Assembly (NCBI GenBank): GCA_964387795.1
Contig: CAYLYP010000060.1
Location: 1-20,283 of the forward strand
Length of the DNA: 20,283 nucleotides
From: CAYLYP01 sp964387795
GTDB lineage: Bacteria > Bacteroidota > Bacteroidia > Bacteroidales > UBA7960
Direction of reading: 5' to 3'
Shown: positions 1 through 7,831 of the stretch, in pieces
Position numbering within the stretch: the stretch's first letter is position 1
Layout: every line of letters begins with the position of its first letter
Notes under the pieces: model-generated
Seen by the model: the letters and a program-made list of their open reading frames with translations, nothing else
The model's database searches: none
Told to the model about the DNA's origin: nothing
Translations under genes and position numbers: made by a program

Positions 1-46
1 GATTTATTTCCTTTGGTGCCAATATGTTTGCATCTTGTTTGCGTTA

Positions 47-137
47 GTCTTTAAGGCATCATCTGTTTCGTTGCCATCGGCTCATAGTATTAGTATACAA
101 TTTCGCCTTGTCGCCTTACATCTGATGCCTTAAAGAC
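47..137. repeat. Inverted-repeat element, possible MITE or IS remnant
   Basis: A perfect 15-bp inverted repeat, GTCTTTAAGGCATCA at 47-61 and its complement at 123-137, encloses 61 bases. The sequence just outside the right arm reads, on the minus strand, AGGGTCTGCTGAAAAA. From memory this resembles the termini of some IS1182-like insertion sequences, but I cannot verify that. No transposase is visible. It may be a mobile-element end, a MITE, or a structured intergenic repeat. No second copy was noticed in this window. Confidence 0.45.
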
Positions 138-377
138 TTTTTCAGCAGACCCTATTTAACTGAAACACCTTGATATGACTTAAGATGCGTAAGTTGATAA
201 AGATTATAAGTCATTAATAATCCCGGGATTTGAATCATTATTTTTAACAGAACCATAATAAGCCCTGTTATAAGCCAGTTTCCATTAATACACAGAAATA
301 TGCTTTTTGACAAGGTGTTTTAATGGTACGTGCAGAATAATGTGTGATATGATTTTTATAAAAACACTTTTTATGGG

Positions 378-406
378 TTTGAATATCATAATTAAAATTA
401 TTTTTG
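378..406 (+). promoter_or_regulatory. Putative promoter of the TPR/HTH regulator
   Basis: TTTG at 378-381 and TATTTTTG at 399-406 match the Bacteroidota -33 (TTTG) and -7 (TAnnTTTG) elements with 17 bases between them. Transcription would begin near 413, giving a leader of about 55 nt before the ATG at 469. Such motifs can occur by chance in AT-rich DNA. Confidence 0.45.
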
Positions 407-468
407 TTTGGTTTATAATTAAGAAAATCTTACCAGGAAAGATGAATTTTCGATTTTTGGAATGACCT

Positions 469-2283
469 ATGAAGAAAAAACAAGACCATACATATTTGCA
501 AAAGGAAACAATCATTTTGTTATACTTCATTTTTTGTTTTTTAGCGGGGCTTCATGCCGAAAACACATCTTTTCCCTTTGTGGCCAAAGCACAACAGTAT
601 TTCAAGAATGAATTTCCTGAACCGGAAACATTTAGCACCCCTAAAATTCATGAAATTGATTCTGTTTTAAAAAATGCAGAATCCTTGACTTTTGATCAGT
701 CCTGTTCAGTGAGTTGGGCAGTGGGCTATCTCCTGCTTGAAAAAGGTTTGCATTTTAAGGCACTCGAAATATTTATTGAGATACGAAACTATCTGGAACA
801 GAAGGCCTCTTTAAAAGAGGATGATTTTAAGAAAATTGCTTCGGTATATAATGTTATTGGTGCAATATATGAAGAAACAGGCCTTTGGAACGAGGCAATG
901 GGATTATATATGAAATCGCTTCAAACCTGCGATTTGATAGGGCATGACATTGGCAAAGCCAAGGTATATAATAATCTGGCCAAGCTTTATTACAGCCGGA
1001 ATAAGTTTGACAAAGCAGAAACACTTTTTTTAAAAGCCATTGAAATCAATAAAAAGCTAAATATAAAACAGGAGTTGTTTAACAATTATAACAACCTGGC
1101 AGGCATTTACCAGCAGACAGAAAAGTATGATAAAGCCCTTGAGTTTGCATTTATGGCGCTTAACCAGCTAGACATGAACAATGACCCCTATAACCTTTCA
1201 ATCATTTACTCCAATATTGGAATCTTATATCAGCACAAGGGCAAGCTGGAAGTTGCACTTTCTTATCAGGAGCTGGCACGTTATTATGCAAATGTCAGTT
1301 CATTGTCCCACCCATTGATAAATTCATACCTCTCCCTATCCTCAACATATCAGGACATGAATCAGATAGAGAGGGCATCCGAATACATGGACCTTGCAAT
1401 CAAAGAGTCCTTTTCTATAAATAATCCTTCTCAAAAACTTATTGTATTAAAGCATGCCGCAGATTTTTACAAAGAAAGGGGAAATTATCAACTGGCAGCA
1501 CAATATTACTCTGATTATTCAAATCTTAACGATTCACTTACTTCATTAAACAGTATTATAAAAATCGAACAAGTCCAATCTGTTTACGATGTAATAAAAT
1601 CAGAAAAAGACAACCAGATATTACAACAGAAAGTAAGCCTTCAGGAACTTGCAATCCAGAGGCAAAGGATTATCCTGGCAGCCATTATTTTTGCGCTCCT
1701 GTTGATAAGTTATATAATTATCCACTTGCAGAAATCACGAAAACGGGAAAGGGTTCAAAACCAACAATTAGCCATACAAGCCGAATTGCTACACCAAAAA
1801 GAAAAGCAAGTCCTGGTAAGTAACGAAAACAGCCTTAAGCTTGAGCTTGATTATAAAAACCGACAATTAACCTACTTTGCAATGCAAATGGCCCGTAATA
1901 ATGAATTTGCGTTAAGTGTTTCATCGGGGCTTAAGCAAATAACCTATAACGGGCACCTGAAAGAAAAAGAAAAAAACCACATTATCAGCGAAATGTTCGC
2001 CCAAATCAATCAGGTATCCAATGGAAATGACTGGGAAGAATTCAGGTTATACTTTCAGGAAGTACATCAATCCTTTGAGAAAAACCTCAGTACTGCATAC
2101 CCCGACTTATCGCCAAATGATAAAAAAATATGTGCTTTGCTCAGATTGGGATTATCAACAAAAGACATTGCCTCGATTACGTTCAGGGAGATCAGGAGTG
2201 TTGAATCAGCCCGTAACAGATTAAGGAAAAAGCTATGCCTTACACCCGAAGTAAATATTACAAATTTCCTTTCTCAATTTTAA
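469..2283 (+). CDS. Membrane-anchored TPR regulator with C-terminal LuxR-like HTH
   Basis: The 604-residue protein begins with a hydrophobic signal or anchor segment (about residues 14-30). A helical TPR array follows at about residues 125-355, with repeating patterns such as YNNLAKLYYSRNKFDKAETL. One membrane span lies at about 401-421, ending in basic KSRKRER, followed by a probable coiled coil (about 425-480). The C-terminal helical domain (about 547-604, LSPNDKKICALLRLGLSTK and RSVESARNRLRKKL) resembles the LuxR/sigma-type HTH found in many Bacteroidota TPR proteins. The inferred topology is TPRs outside and HTH in the cytoplasm, so the protein could sense an envelope signal and act on DNA directly. 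It lies 149 bp upstream of a T9SS cargo gene in the same direction, which is the natural candidate target. No kinase or receiver domain is visible. Confidence 0.85.
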   Translation: MKKKQDHTYLQKETIILLYFIFCFLAGLHAENTSFPFVAKAQQYFKNEFPEPETFSTPKIHEIDSVLKNAESLTFDQSCSVSWAVGYLLLEKGLHFKALEIFIEIRNYLEQKASLKEDDFKKIASVYNVIGAIYEETGLWNEAMGLYMKSLQTCDLIGHDIGKAKVYNNLAKLYYSRNKFDKAETLFLKAIEINKKLNIKQELFNNYNNLAGIYQQTEKYDKALEFAFMALNQLDMNNDPYNLSIIYSNIGILYQHKGKLEVALSYQELARYYANVSSLSHPLINSYLSLSSTYQDMNQIERASEYMDLAIKESFSINNPSQKLIVLKHAADFYKERGNYQLAAQYYSDYSNLNDSLTSLNSIIKIEQVQSVYDVIKSEKDNQILQQKVSLQELAIQRQRIILAAIIFALLLISYIIIHLQKSRKRERVQNQQLAIQAELLHQKEKQVLVSNENSLKLELDYKNRQLTYFAMQMARNNEFALSVSSGLKQITYNGHLKEKEKNHIISEMFAQINQVSNGNDWEEFRLYFQEVHQSFEKNLSTAYPDLSPNDKKICALLRLGLSTKDIASITFREIRSVESARNRLRKKLCLTPEVNITNFLSQF

Positions 2284-2313
2284 TTTATTAATTATCAAAT
2301 ACTTTGTTTTAAA

Positions 2314-2356
2314 TGCAGTAGTATTTCAATAATAATATTTTTTTTTGCAGTAGTAT
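2314..2356. repeat. Pair of 11-bp direct repeats, candidate operator
   Basis: TGCAGTAGTAT occurs at 2314-2324 and exactly again at 2346-2356. The starts are 32 bp apart, close to three turns of B-DNA. The pair lies just upstream of the probable promoter of the T9SS cargo gene and just downstream of an HTH regulator gene. An activator site is a reasonable inference, but nothing in the sequence proves binding. Confidence 0.45.
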
Positions 2357-2371
2357 AGATGAGGTGTTTAA

Positions 2372-2403
2372 TTTGGTTTAACACTGTTTTCATCTTAGCT
2401 TTG
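2372..2403 (+). promoter_or_regulatory. Putative promoter of the T9SS cargo gene
   Basis: TTTG at 2372-2375 and TAGCTTTG at 2396-2403 fit the Bacteroidota -33 and -7 elements, with 20 bases between them. The predicted start near 2410 leaves a leader of about 23-35 nt. This suggests the cargo gene is transcribed separately from the regulator upstream of it. Confidence 0.5.
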
Positions 2404-2432
2404 ATGTGTTTTCCTGACAAGTAAAACCATCA

Positions 2433-5135
2433 ATGCAAAGCAACATGAAAGGCCTGAGATTTTTAGCTTACCTGGGGATTCTAACCATTTTCATTATTCA
2501 GCCTTTAACAATGAAAGGCCAATGGAACACAAATACTGCCCAAAACCTGAATATTTCAGGTATGGAAGCCGGGCCTATGGAATCAGCATCCACTTCTGAT
2601 GACAAAGTTTGGGTAGCATTCTATAGCACAAATGAAGGCAACTTTGATATGCGTGCCCAATTATTTGATGCTTCCGGCAATAAACTTCTTGGGCCGGACG
2701 GCGTACTTGTTTCAAATCAATCTTCCGGCACTGCCACATTTGTTTATGGTGTTTGTGTTGACGCATCCGACAACTTTATTATTGCCATGCAATATGAAAT
2801 TGCCGACGATTACCAGATTGTCCTTTATAAAATCTCCCAACAGGGCGAGCATTTATGGACAAGTGCAGGTGTAAAACCCGGTACCGGTTTAGCACCCTAC
2901 CCAGCCCTTCTCAGCACTGGCGAAATTGTTGTTTCATGGCTGAGCACAACATCAAATACCTTGGACTATCAGAAGATTAGCCCAAGCGGAACCCTTGTTT
3001 GGGAAAACCCCTATTCAATTACAATCGGGACTTCCAAAACAACAAGAGGCCAAATCGTTGGTAACCTTGATGGAAAATTTACTATCGTTTATCAAAAAAA
3101 AGGTTATGGTGTTGCCACAACACTCTATGCCCAGCATTTCAACAATGATGGCACAGCTTTATATGACCCCATGCAGATATGCGACCAGACTTCAAGCGGA
3201 GCCAGGTATTATTCTATCTTAGCCGAAGCTGATACTACTTATTTTGGTTATTACAGTTCAGCGGGTTATCGTTTTGATTCATTTCTTCAAAGGATAAATC
3301 CAGACGGGACTACCCCCTGGGGGATGAACGGATCGAACTTTAATACCAGCACAGGCAGTAATGATAACTACCAGGGTTTGACACAGATTTGCCGGGAGGC
3401 GGGTTCAGACTACATCTGGTCGGTATGCAGTTTTTGTGATCCCAACCAGACTGTTTATGGGATCTATGTACAGAAATTTTCAAAAGTAAGTGGGGCAAGG
3501 ATATTGGGCGATCAGGCAAAAGAAGTTTTCCCAATAAGCGCAACACGCAACATCCCAGCCGGAAACCTAATCGTTGAGGATGACAACCCTATTTTCATGT
3601 ATTCCGATGTAAATGAAAAAATGTATGTTACCAGGCTTGATGCAACAGGTTCTTTTATATGGCCCAACCAGGCAGCAGAGATATGTTCAACAACAAATGG
3701 AAAATCAAGATATAATTTCAACCGGGTTGATGAGCATTGGCTTGCAGGGATGTGGGTCGAAAACAGGGGTTCCTTTGACATGGGATATATTCAGGGCATC
3801 ACAACAGGTGGCCTCATTGGTATGGATGTTGCAACCCAGGGGGCTGTACCTGCTGAAATAAACACTTATGGCGGCACACTACAGCTTCAGGCAATTGTTT
3901 ATCCATCTACTGCAGGGCAAAATGTTGAATGGTCAATAATCCCTGAAACAGGGAATGCCATAATTGATGCAAGTGGGCTGGTAACAGCTGCTGTCAACGG
4001 GACAGTATGGGCAAAAGCCATTTCACAACAAGACACCTATATTCAGGATTCACTGCTGATTACCATAACAGGACAGGTGCCTGTAGCCCCAACCATTCAA
4101 AATGTGGGCAGCGAAAATATCGGATTTTATGAAGCAACCTTGTTTGCCGGGGTGAATGCCAATAACAACACCACTGAAGTCAATTTTGAATGGGGACTTA
4201 CAAGTTCTTATGGAAACACCACTGCTACAGTTCCACCAACAATAAATGGAATCCAATTTGTTGAAATATCGGCTTTGATTGATAACCTTGATGCGGGGAC
4301 AACATATCACTTTCGCTGTGTAGCCACTAATAATGTAGGCACAACCAATAGCCCCGATTTTACATTCACTACCAACTGTTTGATGGAAGATGAAATTGGT
4401 GAAATCACAGGTAATGAGAATGTTTGTATCAATACCGGTGACTATGAATATTCTGTTCCTGCCGTTCAAAATGCCACCATTTACAATTGGACACTTCCAG
4501 AAGGCATGACAATTACCGGAGGGGAGCAAACAAATTCAATAACAGTTCAGGTAAGTGAAGAAGCCCAATCCGGGGACATAGGCGTTTATGCATCAGATGG
4601 AACATGTTACACCGAAGAATCAGGGCCCTTTCATGTTACAGTGAATGAAATACCTGACGCCCCTTCAATAATTGCCTCAGGAATTGTATTATCAAGCGAT
4701 ATGGAAGAAGGAAACCAATGGTATCTAAACGGAGAAGCTATTGAAGGGGCTACCGCCCAACAATACACAGCTCTTGCCAATGGAACGTATTATGCCACTG
4801 TCTCGGATGCATATTGCACTTCTGTTCCTTCAAACAGCATTATCATTACCAATGTTTCAAATCAGGATTTAAATGTTGGAAAAGAGATATTTGTTTATCC
4901 AAATCCATCCCACGGGCTTGTTGAAGTTAAAACAATTAAAAGGACAGAAAACCCGGTAATCATTGAAGTACTCAATAATTATGGAAGTATTGTCCGCAGC
5001 ATAGAACTTAAAGGAAATGAACACTCGTCCATTCATACAATAATTGACCTGACATCATGCCCTGCCGGGGTATATGTGATTGCTATCAGAGAAAATCGGT
5101 TTATGGAAACAAAAAGGGTTGTTATCATTAAGTAA
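2433..5135 (+). CDS. Secreted multidomain protein with T9SS sorting domain
   Basis: The 900-residue protein starts with a signal peptide (hydrophobic core about residues 9-24). ATG at 2433 is used, but Met5 at 2445 is an equally good start. The region to about residue 465 has recurring beta-strand phrases (VWVAFYSTNEGNFDMRAQLF, FTIVYQKK, YFGYYSSAGY) that suggest a beta-propeller-like fold. After it come a Big2-like Ig domain (about 470-549), a fibronectin III-like domain (about 550-648, with DNLDAGTTYHFRCVATNNVG), a PKD/Ig-like domain (about 650-735) and another Ig-like segment (about 739-810). The end (about 818-900) begins VYPNPSHG and finishes with FMETKRVVIIK, a type A T9SS C-terminal domain that is normally removed on export to the surface or medium. 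No catalytic motif was recognised, so an adhesin or surface role is only a guess. Confidence 0.85.
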   Translation: MQSNMKGLRFLAYLGILTIFIIQPLTMKGQWNTNTAQNLNISGMEAGPMESASTSDDKVWVAFYSTNEGNFDMRAQLFDASGNKLLGPDGVLVSNQSSGTATFVYGVCVDASDNFIIAMQYEIADDYQIVLYKISQQGEHLWTSAGVKPGTGLAPYPALLSTGEIVVSWLSTTSNTLDYQKISPSGTLVWENPYSITIGTSKTTRGQIVGNLDGKFTIVYQKKGYGVATTLYAQHFNNDGTALYDPMQICDQTSSGARYYSILAEADTTYFGYYSSAGYRFDSFLQRINPDGTTPWGMNGSNFNTSTGSNDNYQGLTQICREAGSDYIWSVCSFCDPNQTVYGIYVQKFSKVSGARILGDQAKEVFPISATRNIPAGNLIVEDDNPIFMYSDVNEKMYVTRLDATGSFIWPNQAAEICSTTNGKSRYNFNRVDEHWLAGMWVENRGSFDMGYIQGITTGGLIGMDVATQGAVPAEINTYGGTLQLQAIVYPSTAGQNVEWSIIPETGNAIIDASGLVTAAVNGTVWAKAISQQDTYIQDSLLITITGQVPVAPTIQNVGSENIGFYEATLFAGVNANNNTTEVNFEWGLTSSYGNTTATVPPTINGIQFVEISALIDNLDAGTTYHFRCVATNNVGTTNSPDFTFTTNCLMEDEIGEITGNENVCINTGDYEYSVPAVQNATIYNWTLPEGMTITGGEQTNSITVQVSEEAQSGDIGVYASDGTCYTEESGPFHVTVNEIPDAPSIIASGIVLSSDMEEGNQWYLNGEAIEGATAQQYTALANGTYYATVSDAYCTSVPSNSIIITNVSNQDLNVGKEIFVYPNPSHGLVEVKTIKRTENPVIIEVLNNYGSIVRSIELKGNEHSSIHTIIDLTSCPAGVYVIAIRENRFMETKRVVIIK

Positions 5136-5162
5136 TTATTGATTGCTTGATTTCTCTGGGAC

Positions 5163-5190
5163 AGGCTGCATTAATAGTGCAGCCTTTTTT
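5163..5190 (+). terminator. Rho-independent terminator after the T9SS cargo gene
   Basis: AGGCTGCA (5163-5170) pairs with TGCAGCCT (5178-5185) to form an 8-bp stem with a 7-base loop, followed directly by a run of six T. It starts 27 bp after the stop codon at 5135. Confidence 0.9.
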
Positions 5191-5277
5191 GTGTACTGAT
5201 TTTTTTAATCAAAATATTTATTGATTTTATTAAAGGAGTTCATAAAAACATCCTATATTTAGTAAAAATTAAATGTC

Positions 5278-5988
5278 ATGAAAGTAATCAACATCATTGC
5301 TTTTTTTATCATGTTGGCTACTAATTTTTTAGCCAATTATCTGCCAATAAACGGAAAGACAACAGGAGCCATTTCAGAGCAGTATCCCAATCTCTTTACT
5401 CCTGCCGGCCTTACCTTTTCTATATGGGGCGTTATTTATTTGTTATTACTTGCCTTAATGTTGCTTCAATTCAGGGATTCCTATCATAACAAATTTAAAG
5501 CTATTGGCTGGAGCTTTGCAATAAGTTGTATTTTTAATTCCTTATGGATCCTGGCCTGGCATTATGATAAACCCGGACTTTCAGTGATTATCATGCTTTG
5601 CCTTTTATTAACGCTGATATTTATTAACCATAAGCTTTTGGCCCAGGGCCCATTACTTATCAAAGCTTCTTTTGGCATTTATCTTGGCTGGATCAGTGTT
5701 GCTACCATAGCCAATATTTCAGCATATCTGGTTCATCTCAACTGGAGTGGATGGGGTATTATGCCCGAAATATGGACTGTATTCATGATTACCACCGGTA
5801 TGGTAATCGTAATGCTGAGCATGTGGCGCAATAAAAACCCATTCATGGCCCTTTCGGTTATATGGGCTTTCTTTGGCATTATTATCAGGCATCAGGGCAT
5901 GTATGTTTCAATTGTAACAATCTCGATAGTTTCGATCATCCTGCTTACAGGATTGGCAACAATCATGTTCATCAAAAGGATTTTCTAA
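5278..5988 (+). CDS. TspO/MBR-like multi-pass membrane protein
   Basis: The 236-residue protein is almost wholly hydrophobic, with about seven or eight likely membrane spans. The segment at about residues 38-57, FTPAGLTFSIWGVIYLL, resembles the PPxxxFxxxWxxLY region of TspO/MBR proteins, and a later FNSLWILAW segment also fits. Similar longer proteins are commonly labelled tryptophan-rich sensory protein. Classical TspO has five spans and binds porphyrins or cholesterol. This protein is longer, and no ligand can be inferred from the sequence. It stands between a terminator (5163-5190) and a 162-bp gap before the AraC gene, so it may be monocistronic. A near-consensus -7 element, TATATTTA, lies at 5254-5261, without a good -33 partner. 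Confidence 0.6.
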   Translation: MKVINIIAFFIMLATNFLANYLPINGKTTGAISEQYPNLFTPAGLTFSIWGVIYLLLLALMLLQFRDSYHNKFKAIGWSFAISCIFNSLWILAWHYDKPGLSVIIMLCLLLTLIFINHKLLAQGPLLIKASFGIYLGWISVATIANISAYLVHLNWSGWGIMPEIWTVFMITTGMVIVMLSMWRNKNPFMALSVIWAFFGIIIRHQGMYVSIVTISIVSIILLTGLATIMFIKRIF

Positions 5989-6150
5989 TTGTCGGAAGCA
6001 ATTTCAAACCCATTCATTCTGAATTGGTTAATAAATGAGTTCCTGAAACTTTTTTCAAGAATGTAGGGCTTATCATCCTGCTGCCCTATTATTCGCAAAT
6101 GGCACCTGTTTTTTCAAAATGACACAATCACTAATAATCTCTGTTTCTAA

Positions 6151-7086
6151 ATGATTTCGCAAACCGAAAGCGAATATATTTCGCGTATCAACAAAGCTTT
6201 TGATTATATTGAAGCTAATATCCAAAATCAATTTTCTTTACAGGAACTGGCTTCAGTGGCCAACTTTTCAAAGTTTCACTTCCACCGTATTTTCTATTCC
6301 ATTGTAGGGGAAACCCCTTTTCAGTTTATTACGCGGGTAAGGATAGAGAAAGCAGCCACATTATTAAAATCAGCAAAAAAAGACAGCATCAGCGATATTG
6401 CTTTTAAATGTGGCTTCACAGATATTTCAATATTCTCAAGGAACTTCAAAGCCACATTTGGGATATCAGCAAGTGAATACCGGAAGCACAAAATAAAGGA
6501 TAGCAATTTAAGTCAAACTGATAGCAACCTCAAACAAAGTAAAGACGCATTGAGCATGTATTTTTGTTCCCGTTCAAAAACAATTAAATGGAGGACAAAT
6601 ATGGAACTAAACAAAAGTGTGGGAATCCAAGAGTTCCCAAAAATGACAGTTGCTTATATCCGTCATATAGGAGCCTACAAAGGCAACAGCGGATTGTTTG
6701 AATCTATCTGGAACAGGCTCTTTGCCTGGGCAGGCCCAAGAGGCTTGATTGGAGGGGAAAACTTCAAATCACTCGTGGTATATCATGATGATCCTGATGT
6801 TACAGAAGATGACAAGCTACGTATCAGCATCTGTATTACAGTACCACCCGACACCAAGGTTGATGGCGAAGTTGGCAAAATGGAAGTTGATGGTGGCAGC
6901 TATGCTGTAGGGCGGTTTGAGTTGGATGACACACAATTCACCGAAGCCTGGTCATGGTTTTATGGACAATGGCTCCCTGCCAGCGGTTATCAGTGCGACG
7001 ACAAGCCTTGCTTAGAGATGTATCCGGAGGAACCCAAAAACGGGAAGTTTATCGTTGACATCTGTGTCCCGGTAAAACCTTTGTAA
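6151..7086 (+). CDS. AraC-family regulator with GyrI-like effector domain
   Basis: The 311-residue protein has two parts. Residues about 11-112 form the double HTH of the AraC family (FSLQELASVANFSKFHFHR, then DIAFKCGFTDISIFSRNFK). Residues about 155-311 form a GyrI-like ligand-binding domain (MTVAYIRHIGAYKG, then GGSYAVGRFELDDTQ). This is the layout of Rob/BmrR-type regulators, in which the GyrI part binds small, often hydrophobic or cationic, molecules. A poorly conserved linker (about 113-150) joins the halves. The unit is followed by a strong terminator, then by a gene for a separate GyrI-like protein, so a shared ligand is a fair inference. The ligand itself cannot be read from the sequence. 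Confidence 0.9.
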   Translation: MISQTESEYISRINKAFDYIEANIQNQFSLQELASVANFSKFHFHRIFYSIVGETPFQFITRVRIEKAATLLKSAKKDSISDIAFKCGFTDISIFSRNFKATFGISASEYRKHKIKDSNLSQTDSNLKQSKDALSMYFCSRSKTIKWRTNMELNKSVGIQEFPKMTVAYIRHIGAYKGNSGLFESIWNRLFAWAGPRGLIGGENFKSLVVYHDDPDVTEDDKLRISICITVPPDTKVDGEVGKMEVDGGSYAVGRFELDDTQFTEAWSWFYGQWLPASGYQCDDKPCLEMYPEEPKNGKFIVDICVPVKPL

Positions 7087-7095
7087 CATTAAAAC

Positions 7096-7134
7096 AATCC
7101 CGGAGCAAGGTTTAATTTTGCTCCGGGATTTTTA
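7096..7134 (+). terminator. Rho-independent terminator after the AraC/GyrI gene
   Basis: A 13-bp perfect stem (AATCCCGGAGCAA at 7096-7108 with its complement at 7118-7130) and a 9-base loop are followed by a T-rich tail. It separates the regulator from the following two-gene unit. Confidence 0.9.
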
Positions 7135-7191
7135 TTAAAAATTGATCATTTTTAAGCAGGAAAAATTGTTGGACCATTAAAACAAAAAACA

Positions 7192-7824
7192 ATGGAAAAA
7201 TGGGACTGGAAAAACAAAGAAAAGAGCTTCTACCGCCCGGGCAAGCAACCCGAACAGATATTTATCCCACGATTCAATTTCTTCAGCATTAAAGGTAAAG
7301 GAAACCCTAACAGCAGCTTTTTCCAGAACTATATCGGAGTCTTGTATTCCCTTTCCTATGCAATAAAAATGAGCCCTAAAGCCGGGATTGCCCCAAAGGG
7401 TTATTATGATTATTGCGTATATCCCCTCGAAGGGGTCTGGGACATCGATGAAGACTTTAAAGAAAAATATACCGGCATTATTGATAAAGACAAGTTGGTG
7501 TTTCATCTCATGATCCGGCAACCTGACTTTGTTAGCCCTGACTTTGCCTATCAAATTATTGAGTTGACAAAAAAGAAAAAACCTAATGATTTATTGAATA
7601 ATGTTATTTTTGATTCTTTTGAAGAAGGCCTTTCGGTTCAAATGCTACACTCTGGCAGTTACGATAATGAACCCATGAGTTTTAGCATCATGGAAAAGTA
7701 TGCATCTGAACAACACCTCAAACGTTCTTCTCTCATCCACAGGGAGATCTACCTGACAGATGCAAGAAAAACATCAGTTGAAAAACAAAAAACCATACTG
7801 CGATTTCAAACCATAAAACTATAA
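7192..7824 (+). CDS. Stand-alone GyrI-like domain protein
   Basis: The 210-residue protein matches, by eye, the family of uncharacterised GyrI-like small-molecule-binding proteins that begin with a WDWKNKEKSFYRP-like segment and have no DNA-binding domain. Other family-like phrases are FNFFSIKGKGNPN (about residues 28-40) and the central LEGVWDIDE. No signal peptide or membrane segment is present, so it should be cytoplasmic. Related GyrI-like proteins bind, and in some cases hydrolyse, small toxic compounds, but I cannot tell which applies here. The stop is only 7 bases before the next ATG, so it is co-transcribed with the acetyltransferase gene. It follows an AraC regulator that carries its own GyrI-like domain. 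Confidence 0.85.
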   Translation: MEKWDWKNKEKSFYRPGKQPEQIFIPRFNFFSIKGKGNPNSSFFQNYIGVLYSLSYAIKMSPKAGIAPKGYYDYCVYPLEGVWDIDEDFKEKYTGIIDKDKLVFHLMIRQPDFVSPDFAYQIIELTKKKKPNDLLNNVIFDSFEEGLSVQMLHSGSYDNEPMSFSIMEKYASEQHLKRSSLIHREIYLTDARKTSVEKQKTILRFQTIKL

Positions 7825-7831
7825 AACAGCA

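Larger units (their letters stand above)
1..468. other. Gene-free left edge
   Basis: No convincing gene is seen in this stretch. It holds an inverted-repeat element (47-137), a 12-bp perfect palindrome AATCCCGGGATT (219-230), a 10-bp inverted repeat (AAACACCTTG at 163-172, CAAGGTGTTT at 311-320) and the likely promoter of the regulator gene (378-406). The palindrome has no loop and no T-run, so it is not a terminator. The upstream gene lies outside the window. Confidence 0.6.

Noticed and set aside
219..230. Perfect palindrome AATCCCGGGATT
   Set aside because: It has no loop or T-run, so it is not a terminator, and nothing nearby shows it to be an operator. One 12-bp palindrome can occur by chance.
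285..530. Minus-strand frame of 81 codons overlapping the regulator's promoter and start
   Set aside because: It is translated from very AT-rich DNA, has no family resemblance and lies opposite a well-supported gene start.
4050..4529. Minus-strand frame of 159 codons inside the T9SS cargo gene
   Set aside because: It is fully antisense to a clear domain-bearing gene and shows no recognisable protein pattern.
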